Below are positions 34,685-43,765 of a stretch of DNA of 64,000 nt, one piece after another. The notes beneath the pieces are model-generated. The model worked only from the letters and a program-made list of their open reading frames with translations, was not told the DNA's origin and searched no databases. This DNA is from Microlunatus kandeliicorticis (GTDB lineage Bacteria > Actinomycetota > Actinomycetes > Propionibacteriales > Propionibacteriaceae), in the NCBI RefSeq assembly GCF_014137855.1, contig NZ_JACGWT010000003.1:434001-498000 (forward strand), read 5' to 3'. A program made the position numbers and the translations under genes. The number at the start of each line of letters is the position of its first letter. The first letter of the stretch is position 1.

Positions 34685-35329
34685 ATGACCACCCTCGACT
34701 ACGATCTACGCTCCCTCGACCAGGACTTCGAGAGCGACCTGCTGGCTCTGGACCCCGAGGCCCAGCAGCTGCTGTTCACCGAGGCCCGGACCGCCAACGC
34801 CTTCACCGACGAGCCGGTGAGCGACGAGCAGATGCGCGCGGTGCACGACCTGGTCAAGTGGGCTCCCACCGCGATGAACACCCAGCCGCTGCGGGTCGCA
34901 CTGGTCCGCAGCCCGGAGGTCCGCGAGCAGCTGGTCGCCGCGATGAGCGAGGGCAACCGCGACAAGACCCGCACCGCCCCGCTGGTCGCCGTGCTGGCGG
35001 CGGACGTCGACTTCCACGAGGAGATGGACCGGACCGCGCCGCACGCGACTGCCGCCCGGGACCGCTTCGCCTCGGCCGAGCAGGCCCGCGAGGACGTCGC
35101 CCGCACCAACGCGCTGCTGCAGGCCGCCTACTTCATGATCGGCGTCCGCGCCGCCGGGCTGGCCGCCGGCCCGATGGGCGGGTTCGACGCCGATGCGGTC
35201 AGCCGGGTCGCCTTCCCCGACGGCCGGCACCGGGCCGTCCTCGTGGTCAACATCGGCCACCCCGCCGAGGGCGCCTTCCGGCCGCGCCAGGCGCGACTCG
35301 GCTTCGACGAGGTCGTCACCGTCCTCTGA
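34685..35329 (+). CDS. Nitroreductase family protein, RutE-like
   Basis: 214 aa FMN-dependent oxidoreductase, closest in layout to RutE-type malonic semialdehyde reductases: LLFTEARTANAFTDEPVSDEQMRAVHDLVKWAPTAMNTQPLRV, NALLQAAYFMIGVRAAGLAAGPMGGFD and VVNIGHPAEGAFRPRQARL. No other rut genes are nearby, so the physiological substrate is uncertain. ATG at 34685 follows a palindrome. Confidence 0.88.
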   Translation: MTTLDYDLRSLDQDFESDLLALDPEAQQLLFTEARTANAFTDEPVSDEQMRAVHDLVKWAPTAMNTQPLRVALVRSPEVREQLVAAMSEGNRDKTRTAPLVAVLAADVDFHEEMDRTAPHATAARDRFASAEQAREDVARTNALLQAAYFMIGVRAAGLAAGPMGGFDADAVSRVAFPDGRHRAVLVVNIGHPAEGAFRPRQARLGFDEVVTVL

Positions 35330-35342
35330 GGCACGACCACGA

Positions 35343-35592
35343 CGCCCTTCGACAGGCTCAGGGGCCGTCCTGGGTGGGAGGGCTCAGGGCACGATCCGCC
35401 CGCCCTTCGACAGGCTCAGGGAGCTACTGGGTGGGAGGGCTCAGGGCACGATCCGCCCGCCGCGCCCTTCGACAGGCTCAGGGGCCGTCCTGGGTGGGAG
35501 GGCTCAGGGCACGGATGCGCGTACCGCGCCCTTCGACAGGCTCGGGTCACGGGTCTCCGACGGGTCACGTGCCCTGAGCCTGTCGAAGGGCC
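35343..35592. repeat. CTTCGACAGGCTCAG repeat array 2
   Basis: Three tandem units of about 60 nt (CTTCGACAGG at 35347, 35405, 35467), each also carrying GGGTGGGAGGGCTCAGGGCAC, followed by a fourth copy and an inverted CCTGAGCCTGTCGAAGG at the end. Between two convergent genes. Confidence 0.9.
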
Positions 35593-35598
35593 GGTACG

Positions 35599-36978
35599 TC
35601 AGCCGCTGATCAGCGCCCCGGTGGCCACCACCTCGGGGCTGCCCTGGTCGGGCAGCTCACCGGCGCCCTCCACCACGACGCCGCGTTCGAAGGTCCAGTC
35701 GCCGCGGACGGTGAGGCTCTTGGCCCGCTTCAGCGAGGGCGCCCCGGCCGGGAAACGCTGCTCGAACTTCCCGATCGTCTTGTAGAACGACGGGTCGAGG
35801 TCGATCAGCGGCGCCGGGTCGGCGACCCGGGTCAGCCGGCCGTCGCCGCCCACCTCGTAGACGTCCGAGCGCAGCAGCAGCAGGTCGTTGGTCGTCTTCA
35901 CCGGCAGGAACCGCTCGCGGCCGACCCCGAGACAGGTCGCGCCCTCGAACACCTCGACCGCGGCGCCCATCGCGCTCTCGAGCTGGATCACCGCGGGTGA
36001 CGAGCTGTCGGCCGGGTCGACGGTCTTCTCGTTCTTGATCAAGGGCAGCCCGAGCACCGCGTGCCGCTCCTTGAGGGTGGCGTCCAGCACCTCGAGGTCG
36101 AACCACAGGTTGTTCGTGTGGAAGTACGGGTGCCGCGACTCGTCGGTGAAGTAGTGCATGTCCTCCTTGGGCGTCTGCGCGGTCTCGCGCAGGATCAGCC
36201 GGCCGTCGGACTTGCGGATCGCCAGGTGGCCGCCCTTGACGTCGGCCGGGGTGCGGCGGCACAGCTCGGCCGCGTACGGCGCCCCGCTGGCCGCGAACCA
36301 GGCCGCGATCTTCGGGTTCGGCGCGGCCCCGAGGTTGTCGGAGTTGGAGACCGAGGCGTACCGGTAGCCCGCCGCGAGCAGCCGCTCGAGCACCCCGGAG
36401 GCGGCCAGCGCGGTGTAGAGGTCGCCGTGACCCGGCGGGCACCACTCGAGGGTCGGGTCGGCGGGCCACTCGACCGGGGCGAGGTCGTCGGCGCGGAGCT
36501 TCGGCTCCTGGTTCTGGACGAACTCGAGCCCGAGCCCGCCCACCTCGAGGCCGTCGTACCCGCTGAGTGCGGCGAGGGTGTCCTCGGAGGTGCGGAAGCT
36601 GTTCATGAACAGCAGCGGCAGGTCGACCCCCCACTGCTCGCGCGCCGCCCGGACCTGGGTGACGATCAGGTCGAGGAAGCTCTGCCCGTCGCGCACCGGG
36701 AGCAGCGACTTGGCCTTGTCCATCCCCATCGAGGTGCCCAGCCCGCCGTTGAGCTTGATGATCGCGGTCCTGGCGAAGGCGGCCCGCTGCTCCTCCTCGC
36801 CGATCTCCACGTCGGCGATCAGGGTCGGCTCGGCCACCGGGTCGATGCTGTCCTCGGGGATCATCCCGGTCGCGCCGGACTCGAGCTCGCCGTAGTAGTG
36901 GCTGAACACGGTGATCGCCTCGTCGGCCACCCCCGCGGCCCGCATCTTCTCCTGCGCCTGCTTCAGACCGTCGCTCAT
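35599..36978 (-). CDS. UDPGP-family UTP-glucose-1-phosphate uridylyltransferase
   Basis: 459 aa of the eukaryotic-like UDP-glucose/UDP-sugar pyrophosphorylase type, unlike bacterial GalU. The N-terminal nucleotide loop is IIKLNGGLGTSMGMDKAKSLLPV, with PGHGDLYTAL, SNSDNLGA and KTTNDLLLLRSDVYEV in the catalytic core. Supplies UDP-sugars for glycan synthesis. ATG at 36978 chosen by homology; a longer frame exists. Ends near repeat array 2. Confidence 0.92.
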   Translation of the reverse strand: MSDGLKQAQEKMRAAGVADEAITVFSHYYGELESGATGMIPEDSIDPVAEPTLIADVEIGEEEQRAAFARTAIIKLNGGLGTSMGMDKAKSLLPVRDGQSFLDLIVTQVRAAREQWGVDLPLLFMNSFRTSEDTLAALSGYDGLEVGGLGLEFVQNQEPKLRADDLAPVEWPADPTLEWCPPGHGDLYTALAASGVLERLLAAGYRYASVSNSDNLGAAPNPKIAAWFAASGAPYAAELCRRTPADVKGGHLAIRKSDGRLILRETAQTPKEDMHYFTDESRHPYFHTNNLWFDLEVLDATLKERHAVLGLPLIKNEKTVDPADSSSPAVIQLESAMGAAVEVFEGATCLGVGRERFLPVKTTNDLLLLRSDVYEVGGDGRLTRVADPAPLIDLDPSFYKTIGKFEQRFPAGAPSLKRAKSLTVRGDWTFERGVVVEGAGELPDQGSPEVVATGALISG

Positions 36979-37021
36979 GGCCCCGATCGTAGGGGCCGGG
37001 TGCGGCGGCCACCACGCTCGG

Positions 37022-38119
37022 TCAGCCGGTGCGGGTGGCGCTCGGGCTGGGTCCGCTCGTCCCACCCGCGGTGCCGCTCGGGGTGGCGCCCGGCCGACCG
37101 GGCGCTGTCCCGGCAGGCAGGGCGGCGAGGAACTTCTGGGTGGCGGCGGCGATCTGCTGCTGCGCGCGCTCCCGCGACACCGTCGGCACGCCGTCACCGG
37201 GCTGGTTGCCGTAGTCGCCGAAGAACGCGTGCACCCCGCCCTGGACGACCACCGCGGTCGCGTCGGCGGGCAGCCGGTCACGGGCGGCGGCGATCCGGTC
37301 GGGGGTCTCCAGCCCGTCCTTCGACCCGGACACCGACAGCACCCGGAGGTCGGTGCGGGTCAGCGTCCCGGCCGGCTCGGAGGCGTAGAGGACCAGCCCG
37401 GTGAAGGTGCGGTCGTCGTCGGCGACGGTGGCCGCGGGGATCCCGCCGAGCGAGTGACCGCCGACCACCCACCGGGTGACCTCGGGATAGAGCGCTGGGA
37501 TCCGACGGGCCGCGCCCGGGTCGAGCAGGCCGATCCCGAATGGCTCCTTGACCACCACGACGACGTAGCCGGCCTCGGCCAGCGGGCGGAGCAGGGCGGC
37601 GTAGGCGCGGGCGTCGACCCGGGCGCCGGGATAGAAGACCAGGCCCGTGGTGGGCGGGATCGCCGCCCCGGTGCGGGTCTCGCGGGTGGGGAACAGGGTG
37701 TACGAGGTCAGCCGCTGCACCACCCGGACCGTCGTGGTGGTGTCGAGCGCCTGCAGTGCGACAGGATCCGCGGCGAACGGCCGGCTCCAGCCGAGGAACC
37801 CCGTGGTGGCGAGCAGCAGGACCAGCACCGGGACCGACACCGCGGTGCGCCAGCGTCGGCGGGGCGGGTTGTCGCCGCCGCGCCGTCGTCGCAGCCGGTC
37901 GACCAGGACGACGACGGCGCAGATCGCCCCGACCACGCCGGTCACCAGCAGCGCGAACCCGATCACCAGGGTGACCGGGTGGCCGTTGAGCATCGGGTCC
38001 GGTCGGGTCAGACCGACCCAGGCGGGCACTGCGACCAGAGCCAGCGAGGCGACCAGCCAGACCGCCGCGAGCGCGCCACTGCTGCGCCGCTCGGGTCGGG
38101 TCGTCCTCCGCTGGGCCAC
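37022..38119 (-). CDS. Membrane-anchored alpha/beta hydrolase
   Basis: 365 aa. Three hydrophobic helices (about 16-34, 47-73, 90-110), then an extracytoplasmic hydrolase domain: GLVFYPGARVDARAYA, nucleophile elbow GGHSLGG (about residue 220), LRVLSVSGSKDG and HAFFGDYG. The tail is Pro/Thr/Ser-rich. Related by motif to dienelactone-hydrolase-like enzymes. Substrate unknown. Confidence 0.88.
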   Translation of the reverse strand: MAQRRTTRPERRSSGALAAVWLVASLALVAVPAWVGLTRPDPMLNGHPVTLVIGFALLVTGVVGAICAVVVLVDRLRRRRGGDNPPRRRWRTAVSVPVLVLLLATTGFLGWSRPFAADPVALQALDTTTTVRVVQRLTSYTLFPTRETRTGAAIPPTTGLVFYPGARVDARAYAALLRPLAEAGYVVVVVKEPFGIGLLDPGAARRIPALYPEVTRWVVGGHSLGGIPAATVADDDRTFTGLVLYASEPAGTLTRTDLRVLSVSGSKDGLETPDRIAAARDRLPADATAVVVQGGVHAFFGDYGNQPGDGVPTVSRERAQQQIAAATQKFLAALPAGTAPGRPGATPSGTAGGTSGPSPSATRTG

Positions 38120-38163
38120 CCGCGGAGTCTAGGGGCCGGGCGCGGCCCGCCTACAGTGCTCGG

Positions 38164-39498
38164 GTGACAGCGCGCGACTGGGCGGACACCGTGATCTGGT
38201 GGCAGGTGTTCCCGCTCGGCTTCGCCGGCGCGCCCGCCGAGGGCCTCCCGGAGGCGGGCGATGGGGATGTCGCGGACGGGCTCCCGGGTGAGGGCTGGCT
38301 GGACCACCTGGTCGACCTCGGCTGCAACGGGCTCGCGCTCGGGCCGGTGTTCGCCGCGCAGTCGCACGGCTACGACACCCTCGACCACCACGCCGTCGAC
38401 CGCCGGCTCGGCGACACGCAGACGCTGCGGACGCTGCTCGACCGCTGCCGCGCCCGCGGCGTCCGGGTGCTGCTCGACGGCGTGTTCAACCACCTCGGGC
38501 GCGACCACCCGATCGCCCGCCGCGCGATCGAGGCCGGGCCGGACTCCGAGCCGGGACGCTGGCTCCGCTGGACCGCCGGTCCCGCGGGCTGGCCCGAGCC
38601 CGAGGTGTTCGAGGGGCACAGCCGGCTGGTGGTGCTCAACCACGACAACCCGCAGGTGGCCGACCTGGTCGTCGACGTGCTCGACCACTGGCTCGACGCC
38701 GGCGCGGACGGCTGGCGGCTCGACGCCGCCTACGCGGTGCCCGCTCCGTTCTGGGCTCAGGTGCTGCCGCGGGTCCGTGAGCGGCACCCGGACGCCTGGT
38801 TCGTCGGCGAGGTCATCCACGGCGACTACGCCGGCTACGTCGAGGCGTCCGGGTTGGACGCGGTCACCCAGTACGAGCTGTGGAAGGCGGTCTGGTCGTC
38901 GCTCCGCGAGCGCAACTTCTTCGAGCTCGACTGGACGCTGCGGCGGCACGCCGAGCTGCTGACCTCGTTCGTCCCGCTGACCTTCCTCGGCAACCACGAC
39001 GTGACCCGGATCGCCAGCCAGCTCGGCGACCGGCGGCTGCTGCCGCACGCGGTCGCGCTGCTGTGCCTGCTGCCAGGGGTGCCGAGCGTCTACTACGGCG
39101 ACGAGTTCGGGCTCGAGGCGGTCAAGGAGGAACGGCTCGGCGGCGACGACGCGATCCGGCCGGCCTTCCCCGACGACCCCGCCGAGCTCGAGGAGCGTCC
39201 CGGCGGCGGCGTCGAGGACCTCTACCGGATGCTGATCGCGGTCCGGCGCCGGCACCCGTGGCTGGTCGACGCCGAGCTGAGGACCGAGGATCTGAGCAAC
39301 GAACAGGTCGCGGTGGTGCTGACCGCCCGGGCCGGCGCCGAGCACGGCCGGCTCGCGCTGCTGCTCAACGTCGGCGAGAAGAGCGCGGAACTCGTGCCGG
39401 GTGATGGCGACTGGACGGTGGTCGAGCGCTCCCCCGGCGACCCGGGCCGCGGGCCCTCCGTGGTCGGCGCCCACGGCTGGTCGGTGCTCGCGGGCTGA
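38164..39498 (+). CDS. GH13 alpha-amylase family glycosidase
   Basis: 444 aa. The conserved regions are DGVFNHLGRDH (region I), GWRLDAAYAV (nucleophile Asp), FVGEVIHGDY (acid/base Glu) and FLGNHDVTR (region IV), within a (beta/alpha)8 barrel. There is no signal peptide, so it acts inside the cell, perhaps on glycogen- or trehalose-related oligosaccharides. Its stop lies four bases before tRNA-Arg on the other strand. Confidence 0.93.
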   Translation: MTARDWADTVIWWQVFPLGFAGAPAEGLPEAGDGDVADGLPGEGWLDHLVDLGCNGLALGPVFAAQSHGYDTLDHHAVDRRLGDTQTLRTLLDRCRARGVRVLLDGVFNHLGRDHPIARRAIEAGPDSEPGRWLRWTAGPAGWPEPEVFEGHSRLVVLNHDNPQVADLVVDVLDHWLDAGADGWRLDAAYAVPAPFWAQVLPRVRERHPDAWFVGEVIHGDYAGYVEASGLDAVTQYELWKAVWSSLRERNFFELDWTLRRHAELLTSFVPLTFLGNHDVTRIASQLGDRRLLPHAVALLCLLPGVPSVYYGDEFGLEAVKEERLGGDDAIRPAFPDDPAELEERPGGGVEDLYRMLIAVRRRHPWLVDAELRTEDLSNEQVAVVLTARAGAEHGRLALLLNVGEKSAELVPGDGDWTVVERSPGDPGRGPSVVGAHGWSVLAG

Positions 39499-39502
39499 AC
39501 GG

Positions 39503-39575
39503 CGCCCTCGACAGGATTCGAACCTGTGACCAACCGCTTAGGAGGCGGTTGCTCTATCCCCTGAGCTACGAGGGC
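39503..39575 (-). tRNA. tRNA-Arg(CCT)
   Basis: Complete cloverleaf on the minus strand: acceptor GCCCTCG/CGAGGGC, anticodon loop CTCCTAA (anticodon CCT), T-arm ACAGGTTCGAATCCTGT. CCA is not encoded. Confidence 0.96.
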
Positions 39576-39688
39576 CGGCGCCACATCCTACGGCCGTCCC
39601 GTCGAGCGGGGCCGCCGACGCTGTCGGGCATGCGAACGGCCCGCGGTCGAGGACCGCGGGCCGTGCAGAGCGTGCTGTGGGGCGGGGT

Positions 39689-40066
39689 TCAGTTGCCCTG
39701 CGCCTCCGCCTTCATCTTCTCGACCTCGGCGTGCACCTGGTCCATGTCGAGGTCCTTGACCGCGCGGACGACCTCCTGCAGCTGCGGCGCGGGGAGCGCG
39801 CCGGCCTGGTTGAAGACCAAGACGCCCTCCCGGAAGGCCATCAGGGTCGGGATGCCGGTGATGCCGAGCCCGGCCGAGAGCTCCTGGTTGGCCTCGGTGT
39901 CCAGCTTGGCGAACACGACGTCGTCGTGCTCCTCGGAGGTCTTGTCGTAGACCGGTGCGAAGCGCTTGCACGGACCGCACCAGTCGGCCCAGAAGTCGAC
40001 CAGCACGATGTCGTTGTCGGCGATCGTCTGCTCGAAGGTGTCGGCGCTGATGTCAACGGTGGCCAT
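39689..40066 (-). CDS. Thioredoxin
   Basis: 125 aa disulfide reductase with WCGPC at 29-33, the cis-Pro loop GIPTL and FREGVLVFNQAG. ATG at 40066 follows AGGGAG. About 15 aa longer at the C-terminus than TrxA, with a helical acidic tail (MDQVHAEVEKMKAEAQ). Encoded next to the small HhH-like protein on the same strand. Confidence 0.95.
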   Translation of the reverse strand: MATVDISADTFEQTIADNDIVLVDFWADWCGPCKRFAPVYDKTSEEHDDVVFAKLDTEANQELSAGLGITGIPTLMAFREGVLVFNQAGALPAPQLQEVVRAVKDLDMDQVHAEVEKMKAEAQGN

Positions 40067-40198
40067 GAAGAGGCTCCCTCGGATCTGCTCGTGGTGAGTG
40101 GTGTTCAGCCAGCACAACGGGCCGCGACCGGCGGGTATTCCCCGTCGGGCGGCCCGCGTGCACGCGGCCCAGAGCTGGTCGGGTCAGAGCTTGTTGGC

Positions 40199-40420
40199 TC
40201 AGAGCTTGTTGGAGAGGGCGACCAGCACGCCGGCCAGCGCGAAGTACTTGTTGGACCCGAGGTCGCGGACCGTCTTGATCCCGAACGCCTGCTGCAGCGC
40301 GGCGGCGTCGGCCTCCGAGACACCGGCCAGGGCGGCCGGGGAGGCGCTGAGGATCTCCTCGAGGGTCTTGTCCTCGTAGGCCTTGTCGAGGCCCTTGGCG
40401 AGATCGACCGAAACTGCCAT
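40199..40420 (-). CDS. Small conserved-looking protein, 73 aa
   Basis: Begins MAVSVDLAKGLDKAYEDKTLEEILSASPAALAGVSEADAAALQQAFGI and has a helix-hairpin-helix-like core (VSEADAAALQQAFGIKTVRDLG). ATG has AAGGAGTG upstream. The last 15 bases including the stop are duplicated just downstream (NKL-stop twice). No assigned function; probably cytosolic. Confidence 0.75.
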   Translation of the reverse strand: MAVSVDLAKGLDKAYEDKTLEEILSASPAALAGVSEADAAALQQAFGIKTVRDLGSNKYFALAGVLVALSNKL

Positions 40421-40509
40421 CACACACTCCTTCGTGGGGATGCCCGCGGTGCGGGACGTGGGAGCCGGGACGGCTCTCGGGCCGATTGTGGCACCGGCGA
40501 CCCGAGCCG

Positions 40510-41283
40510 TCACTTGATGGCGACCAACCGCCTCATCGGCACCGCGAGACTGACCGGCCCGCGCTCGTCCACCCGGCTGCTGAGGTGCTCGACCGCCGCC
40601 TGCACCCGGGCCGGCCGGGTCTGCGGCAGGTAGAGCGCCGAGAGCATCAGCTCTGCGTCGGCGCGGTCGGCGACGGTGAACGCGTACCGCTCGCGGGCGT
40701 CCTCGACCTTCTGCAGTCCGTGGGCCCGCAACGTCTTGGCGAATCCGGCCAGCTCGAGCGGCCCGGGGAACTGCGGCGAGGTGCGCAGGATCCCGGTCAG
40801 CCGGCTGAGCACCCGCAGGTCGCGGGCGGCCAGCGGACGGGCGGCCGGGGCGATCGCGGCCAGCACCCCGCCGGGACGCAGCACCCGGGCCACCTCCGCC
40901 AGCACGGCCCCGAGCGGGCGGACCACCACCAGACCCATCGAGGAGGTGACCGCGTCGACCGAACCGTCGGCGAACGGCAACCGCAGCGCATCCGCCCGCA
41001 CCCAGGGACCGGGACCGCGCTCGGCGGCCAACGCCAGCTCCTCGGCGGAGAGGTCGACCCCGACCACCGTCCGGCCGTCGTGGACCAGCTCCCGCGACAT
41101 CGGCCCGGACCCGCACGCCAGGTCGACGACCAGCCGCGCCTCCCGGGAGACCGCCCGGGCCAGCCAGCGGTAGGGGTTGTGGTCGCCGGCCAGGCTGCGG
41201 GACAGCACGGCCTCGGCCGCGCCCGCGTGGTCGCGGTGGAAGGAGGCCAGGAAGTCCGGCCAGCTGAACGGGTCGTCAGCCAT
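40510..41283 (-). CDS. Class I SAM-dependent methyltransferase
   Basis: 257 aa. Motif I VVDLACGSGPMSRELV (about 52-67), motif II GVDLSAEELALAAERG, motif III LPFADGSVDAVTSSMGLVVV and the following ARVLRPGG. UbiE/Methyltransf_11 type. Substrate not predictable. Faces the DtxR gene in tandem on the minus strand. Confidence 0.9.
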   Translation of the reverse strand: MADDPFSWPDFLASFHRDHAGAAEAVLSRSLAGDHNPYRWLARAVSREARLVVDLACGSGPMSRELVHDGRTVVGVDLSAEELALAAERGPGPWVRADALRLPFADGSVDAVTSSMGLVVVRPLGAVLAEVARVLRPGGVLAAIAPAARPLAARDLRVLSRLTGILRTSPQFPGPLELAGFAKTLRAHGLQKVEDARERYAFTVADRADAELMLSALYLPQTRPARVQAAVEHLSSRVDERGPVSLAVPMRRLVAIK

Positions 41284-41376
41284 CGTCGCGGTGAGCCCCC
41301 GCCGCCCTCATCATCGTCGCGTGCCTCCGGACGTCGTCGTGGCGCTCATCCTGCCACGGCGACCACGCCGCGTCGG

Positions 41377-42078
41377 TCAGCCGGCGAGCCGGTCGACGAA
41401 CAGGTGGGTGGCCGATTCCTTGTCGATCTCGGCGGTCGGCCGGTCGGCGACGCTGAGCACCACGCCGAGTCCCCCGGTGCGGACGCCGACCTCGGCCCCG
41501 GGCAGCACCCCGGCCTCGCGCAGGGTCGACATCATCGTGACGTCCTTCTGGATCTCCTCGCTCATCCGGCGGATCCGGACCCGGATCTCGCCGTCGTGGT
41601 CGGGGAGGATGTCGCTGAGCATCGCGTTGCCGTCGCGGAACACCGCCGGGGCGTCGGTCACCCCGAGCTCACCCATGCCGGGGATCGGGTTGCCGTACGG
41701 CGACTCCTGCGGACGGTCCAGCAGGGTGACCAGCCGGCGTTCGACGTCCTCGGAGATGACGTGCTCCCAGCGGCAGGCCTCTTCGTGGACGAGCTCCCAG
41801 TCGAGCCCGATGACGTCGGTCAGCAGCCGCTCGGCCAGCCGGTGCTTGCGCATCACCCGGGTGGCGCGGTCGTGTCCCTCGTCGGTCAGCTCGAGGTGGC
41901 GGTCCCCGAGCACCCGGACCAGCCCGTCGCGCTCCATCCGGGCGACGGTCTGCGACACAGTCGGGCCGCTGTGGTGCAGGCGTTCGGCGATCCGGGCCCG
42001 GAGCGGGACGATGCCCTCTTCTTCGAGCTCGAAGATCGTCCGGAGGTACATCTCGGTCGTGTCGATCAGCTCGCTCAC
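41377..42078 (-). CDS. DtxR/IdeR-family metal-dependent regulator
   Basis: 233 aa iron- or manganese-sensing repressor. The winged HTH (LIDTTEMYLRTIFELEEEGIVPLRARIAERLHHSGPTVSQTVARMERDGLV) is followed by the metal-binding dimerisation domain (DEGHDRATRVMRKHRLAERLLTDVIGLDWELVHEEACRWEHVIS) and a C-terminal SH3-like domain. The Cys/His/Glu pattern (HEEACRWEH) matches IdeR. Divergent from the photolyase gene by 86 bases. Confidence 0.93.
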   Translation of the reverse strand: MSELIDTTEMYLRTIFELEEEGIVPLRARIAERLHHSGPTVSQTVARMERDGLVRVLGDRHLELTDEGHDRATRVMRKHRLAERLLTDVIGLDWELVHEEACRWEHVISEDVERRLVTLLDRPQESPYGNPIPGMGELGVTDAPAVFRDGNAMLSDILPDHDGEIRVRIRRMSEEIQKDVTMMSTLREAGVLPGAEVGVRTGGLGVVLSVADRPTAEIDKESATHLFVDRLAG

Positions 42079-42164
42079 GCCTGCGCCTCCTCCGTCGCCC
42101 CCGGCCGTCCACCCTGGGCCTCGCGGTCGAGAGGGGTGTCGGCGCTCGCGTGCAAGATTAGAGC

Positions 42165-43571
42165 ATGTCCAGAAAAGCCGGGGTCGCCGTCTGCTGGCTG
42201 CGCCGCGACCTCCGGCTGGCGGACAACCCGGCCCTGTTGGCTGCCGCCTCCGCCGGCGCGGTGCTGCCGCTGTTCGTGCTCGACCCGGTGCTGCTGCGTC
42301 GGGCCGGCGAGGTGCGCACCCGCTGGCTGCACGCCGGTCTGCGCGCGCTCGACGCCGACCTTCGGGTCGGCGGCGGTCCCGGCCTCACCGTGGTGGCAGG
42401 ACGCCCGGCCGAGGCGGTGCCCGCGGTCGCCGCCGCGACCGGGGCCACCGAGGTGCACGTCAGTGCCGACTTCGGACCGTACGGACGGCGTCGGGACGCC
42501 GCAGTCGCCGCCGCACTCGCCGAGAGCGGCGCGGCGCTGGTGGCCACCGGATCGCCCTACGCGGTGGCGCCCGGGACCCTGCGGAACGGCAGCGGCCTGC
42601 CGTTCCGCGTGTTCACCCCGTTCCACCGGGCCTGGGAGGCGCACGGCATGCACGGCCCGGCGGAGCGGCTCGACCCGGCGTCCGCCTCCTGGGTCGGCCA
42701 AGAACGGGCGCGGGCGCTGCCGGGCCGGGTGCCCCTGCCCGAGGCCGACCCCGACGACGTCGCCGCGGCCTCCGAGGGGGCGGCCCGCGAGGCGTGGGCG
42801 GACTTCCTGCAGCCCGGCACGGCCGGAGTGAGCGGCTACAAGACCAACCAGAACCTGCCCGGGGCGGACGCGACCTCGCGGCTGTCGGTGCCGCTGCGCT
42901 GGGGGCAGCTGCACCCACGGACGCTGCTGGCCGACCTGGCCGGCTCCGAGCTCGGCCGCACCGCCGGTGGTGCGGCGCTGGCCCGGCAGCTGGCCTGGCG
43001 CGACTTCTTCGCCGACGCCCTGCTGCAGCGCCCCGACGCGGTGTCGGCACCGATCCGGGCCGAGTTCGCCCGGCTGCCGGTCGAGGAGCCGGGGCCGGCG
43101 TTCGAGGCCTGGAAGCAGGGCCGGACCGGCTATCCGCTGGTCGACGCGGGGATGCGGCAACTGCTCGCCGAGGGCTGGATGCACAACCGGGTGCGGATGC
43201 TGACGGCCTCGTTCCTCACCAAGGACCTGCACATCGGCTGGTGGCACGGTGCGGCCTGGTTCATGGAGCGACTGCGCGACGGCGACCTCGCCCAGAACCA
43301 GCTCAACTGGCAGTGGGTGGCCGGCTGCGGTCTCGACGCCGCCCCCTACTACCGGGTGTTCAACCCGACCACCCAGGCGGAGAAGTTCGACCCGGACGGG
43401 GCCTACATCCGGCGCTGGGTGCCCGAGCTGCGCGACCTGCCGACCCAGCACCTGGCCGAACCCTGGGACGCCCCCGGCGGGCCTCCGGCCGGCTACCCGG
43501 CCCCGATCGTCGACCACAAGACCGAACGGCTGGACGCCCTCGAGCGCTACAACCAGGTCAGGATCAACTAG
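42165..43571 (+). CDS. phr: Deoxyribodipyrimidine photolyase
   Basis: Light-driven repair of cyclobutane pyrimidine dimers; 468 aa. The N-terminal antenna domain begins VCWLRRDLRLADNPAL; the FAD domain contains GRTGYPLVDAGMRQLLAEGWMHNRVRM, ASFLTKDLHIGWWHGAAWFMERL and NQLNWQWVAGCGLDAAPYYRVFNP. ATG at 42165. Its 3' end meets repeat array 3. Confidence 0.96.
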   Translation: MSRKAGVAVCWLRRDLRLADNPALLAAASAGAVLPLFVLDPVLLRRAGEVRTRWLHAGLRALDADLRVGGGPGLTVVAGRPAEAVPAVAAATGATEVHVSADFGPYGRRRDAAVAAALAESGAALVATGSPYAVAPGTLRNGSGLPFRVFTPFHRAWEAHGMHGPAERLDPASASWVGQERARALPGRVPLPEADPDDVAAASEGAAREAWADFLQPGTAGVSGYKTNQNLPGADATSRLSVPLRWGQLHPRTLLADLAGSELGRTAGGAALARQLAWRDFFADALLQRPDAVSAPIRAEFARLPVEEPGPAFEAWKQGRTGYPLVDAGMRQLLAEGWMHNRVRMLTASFLTKDLHIGWWHGAAWFMERLRDGDLAQNQLNWQWVAGCGLDAAPYYRVFNPTTQAEKFDPDGAYIRRWVPELRDLPTQHLAEPWDAPGGPPAGYPAPIVDHKTERLDALERYNQVRIN

Positions 43572-43577
43572 GCGGGG

Positions 43578-43755
43578 CGCTTCGACAGGCTCAGCGCACG
43601 GGACAGCGGGACGCGCTTCGACAAGCTCAGCGCACGGACAGCGGGACGCGCGCTTCGACAGGCTCAGCGCACGGGACAGGGGACGCGGGCTGAGCGCACG
43701 GCAAAAGCGCGGGCTCAGCGCACGGCACGACGCGGGCTGAGCCTGTCGAAGCCCT
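43578..43755. repeat. CTTCGACAGGCTCAG repeat array 3
   Basis: At least three copies of CTTCGACAGGCTCAGCGCAC or close variants and several partial units (GGCTGAGCGCACGG), ending in an inverted GGCTGAGCCTGTCGAAG. Lies between convergent phr and aldolase genes. Confidence 0.88.
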
Positions 43756-43765
43756 TCGCCGTACG

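Noticed and set aside
38008-39474. A 488-codon minus-strand frame opposite the amylase gene.
   Set aside because: Shadow of a GH13 gene that shows all four catalytic regions on the + strand.
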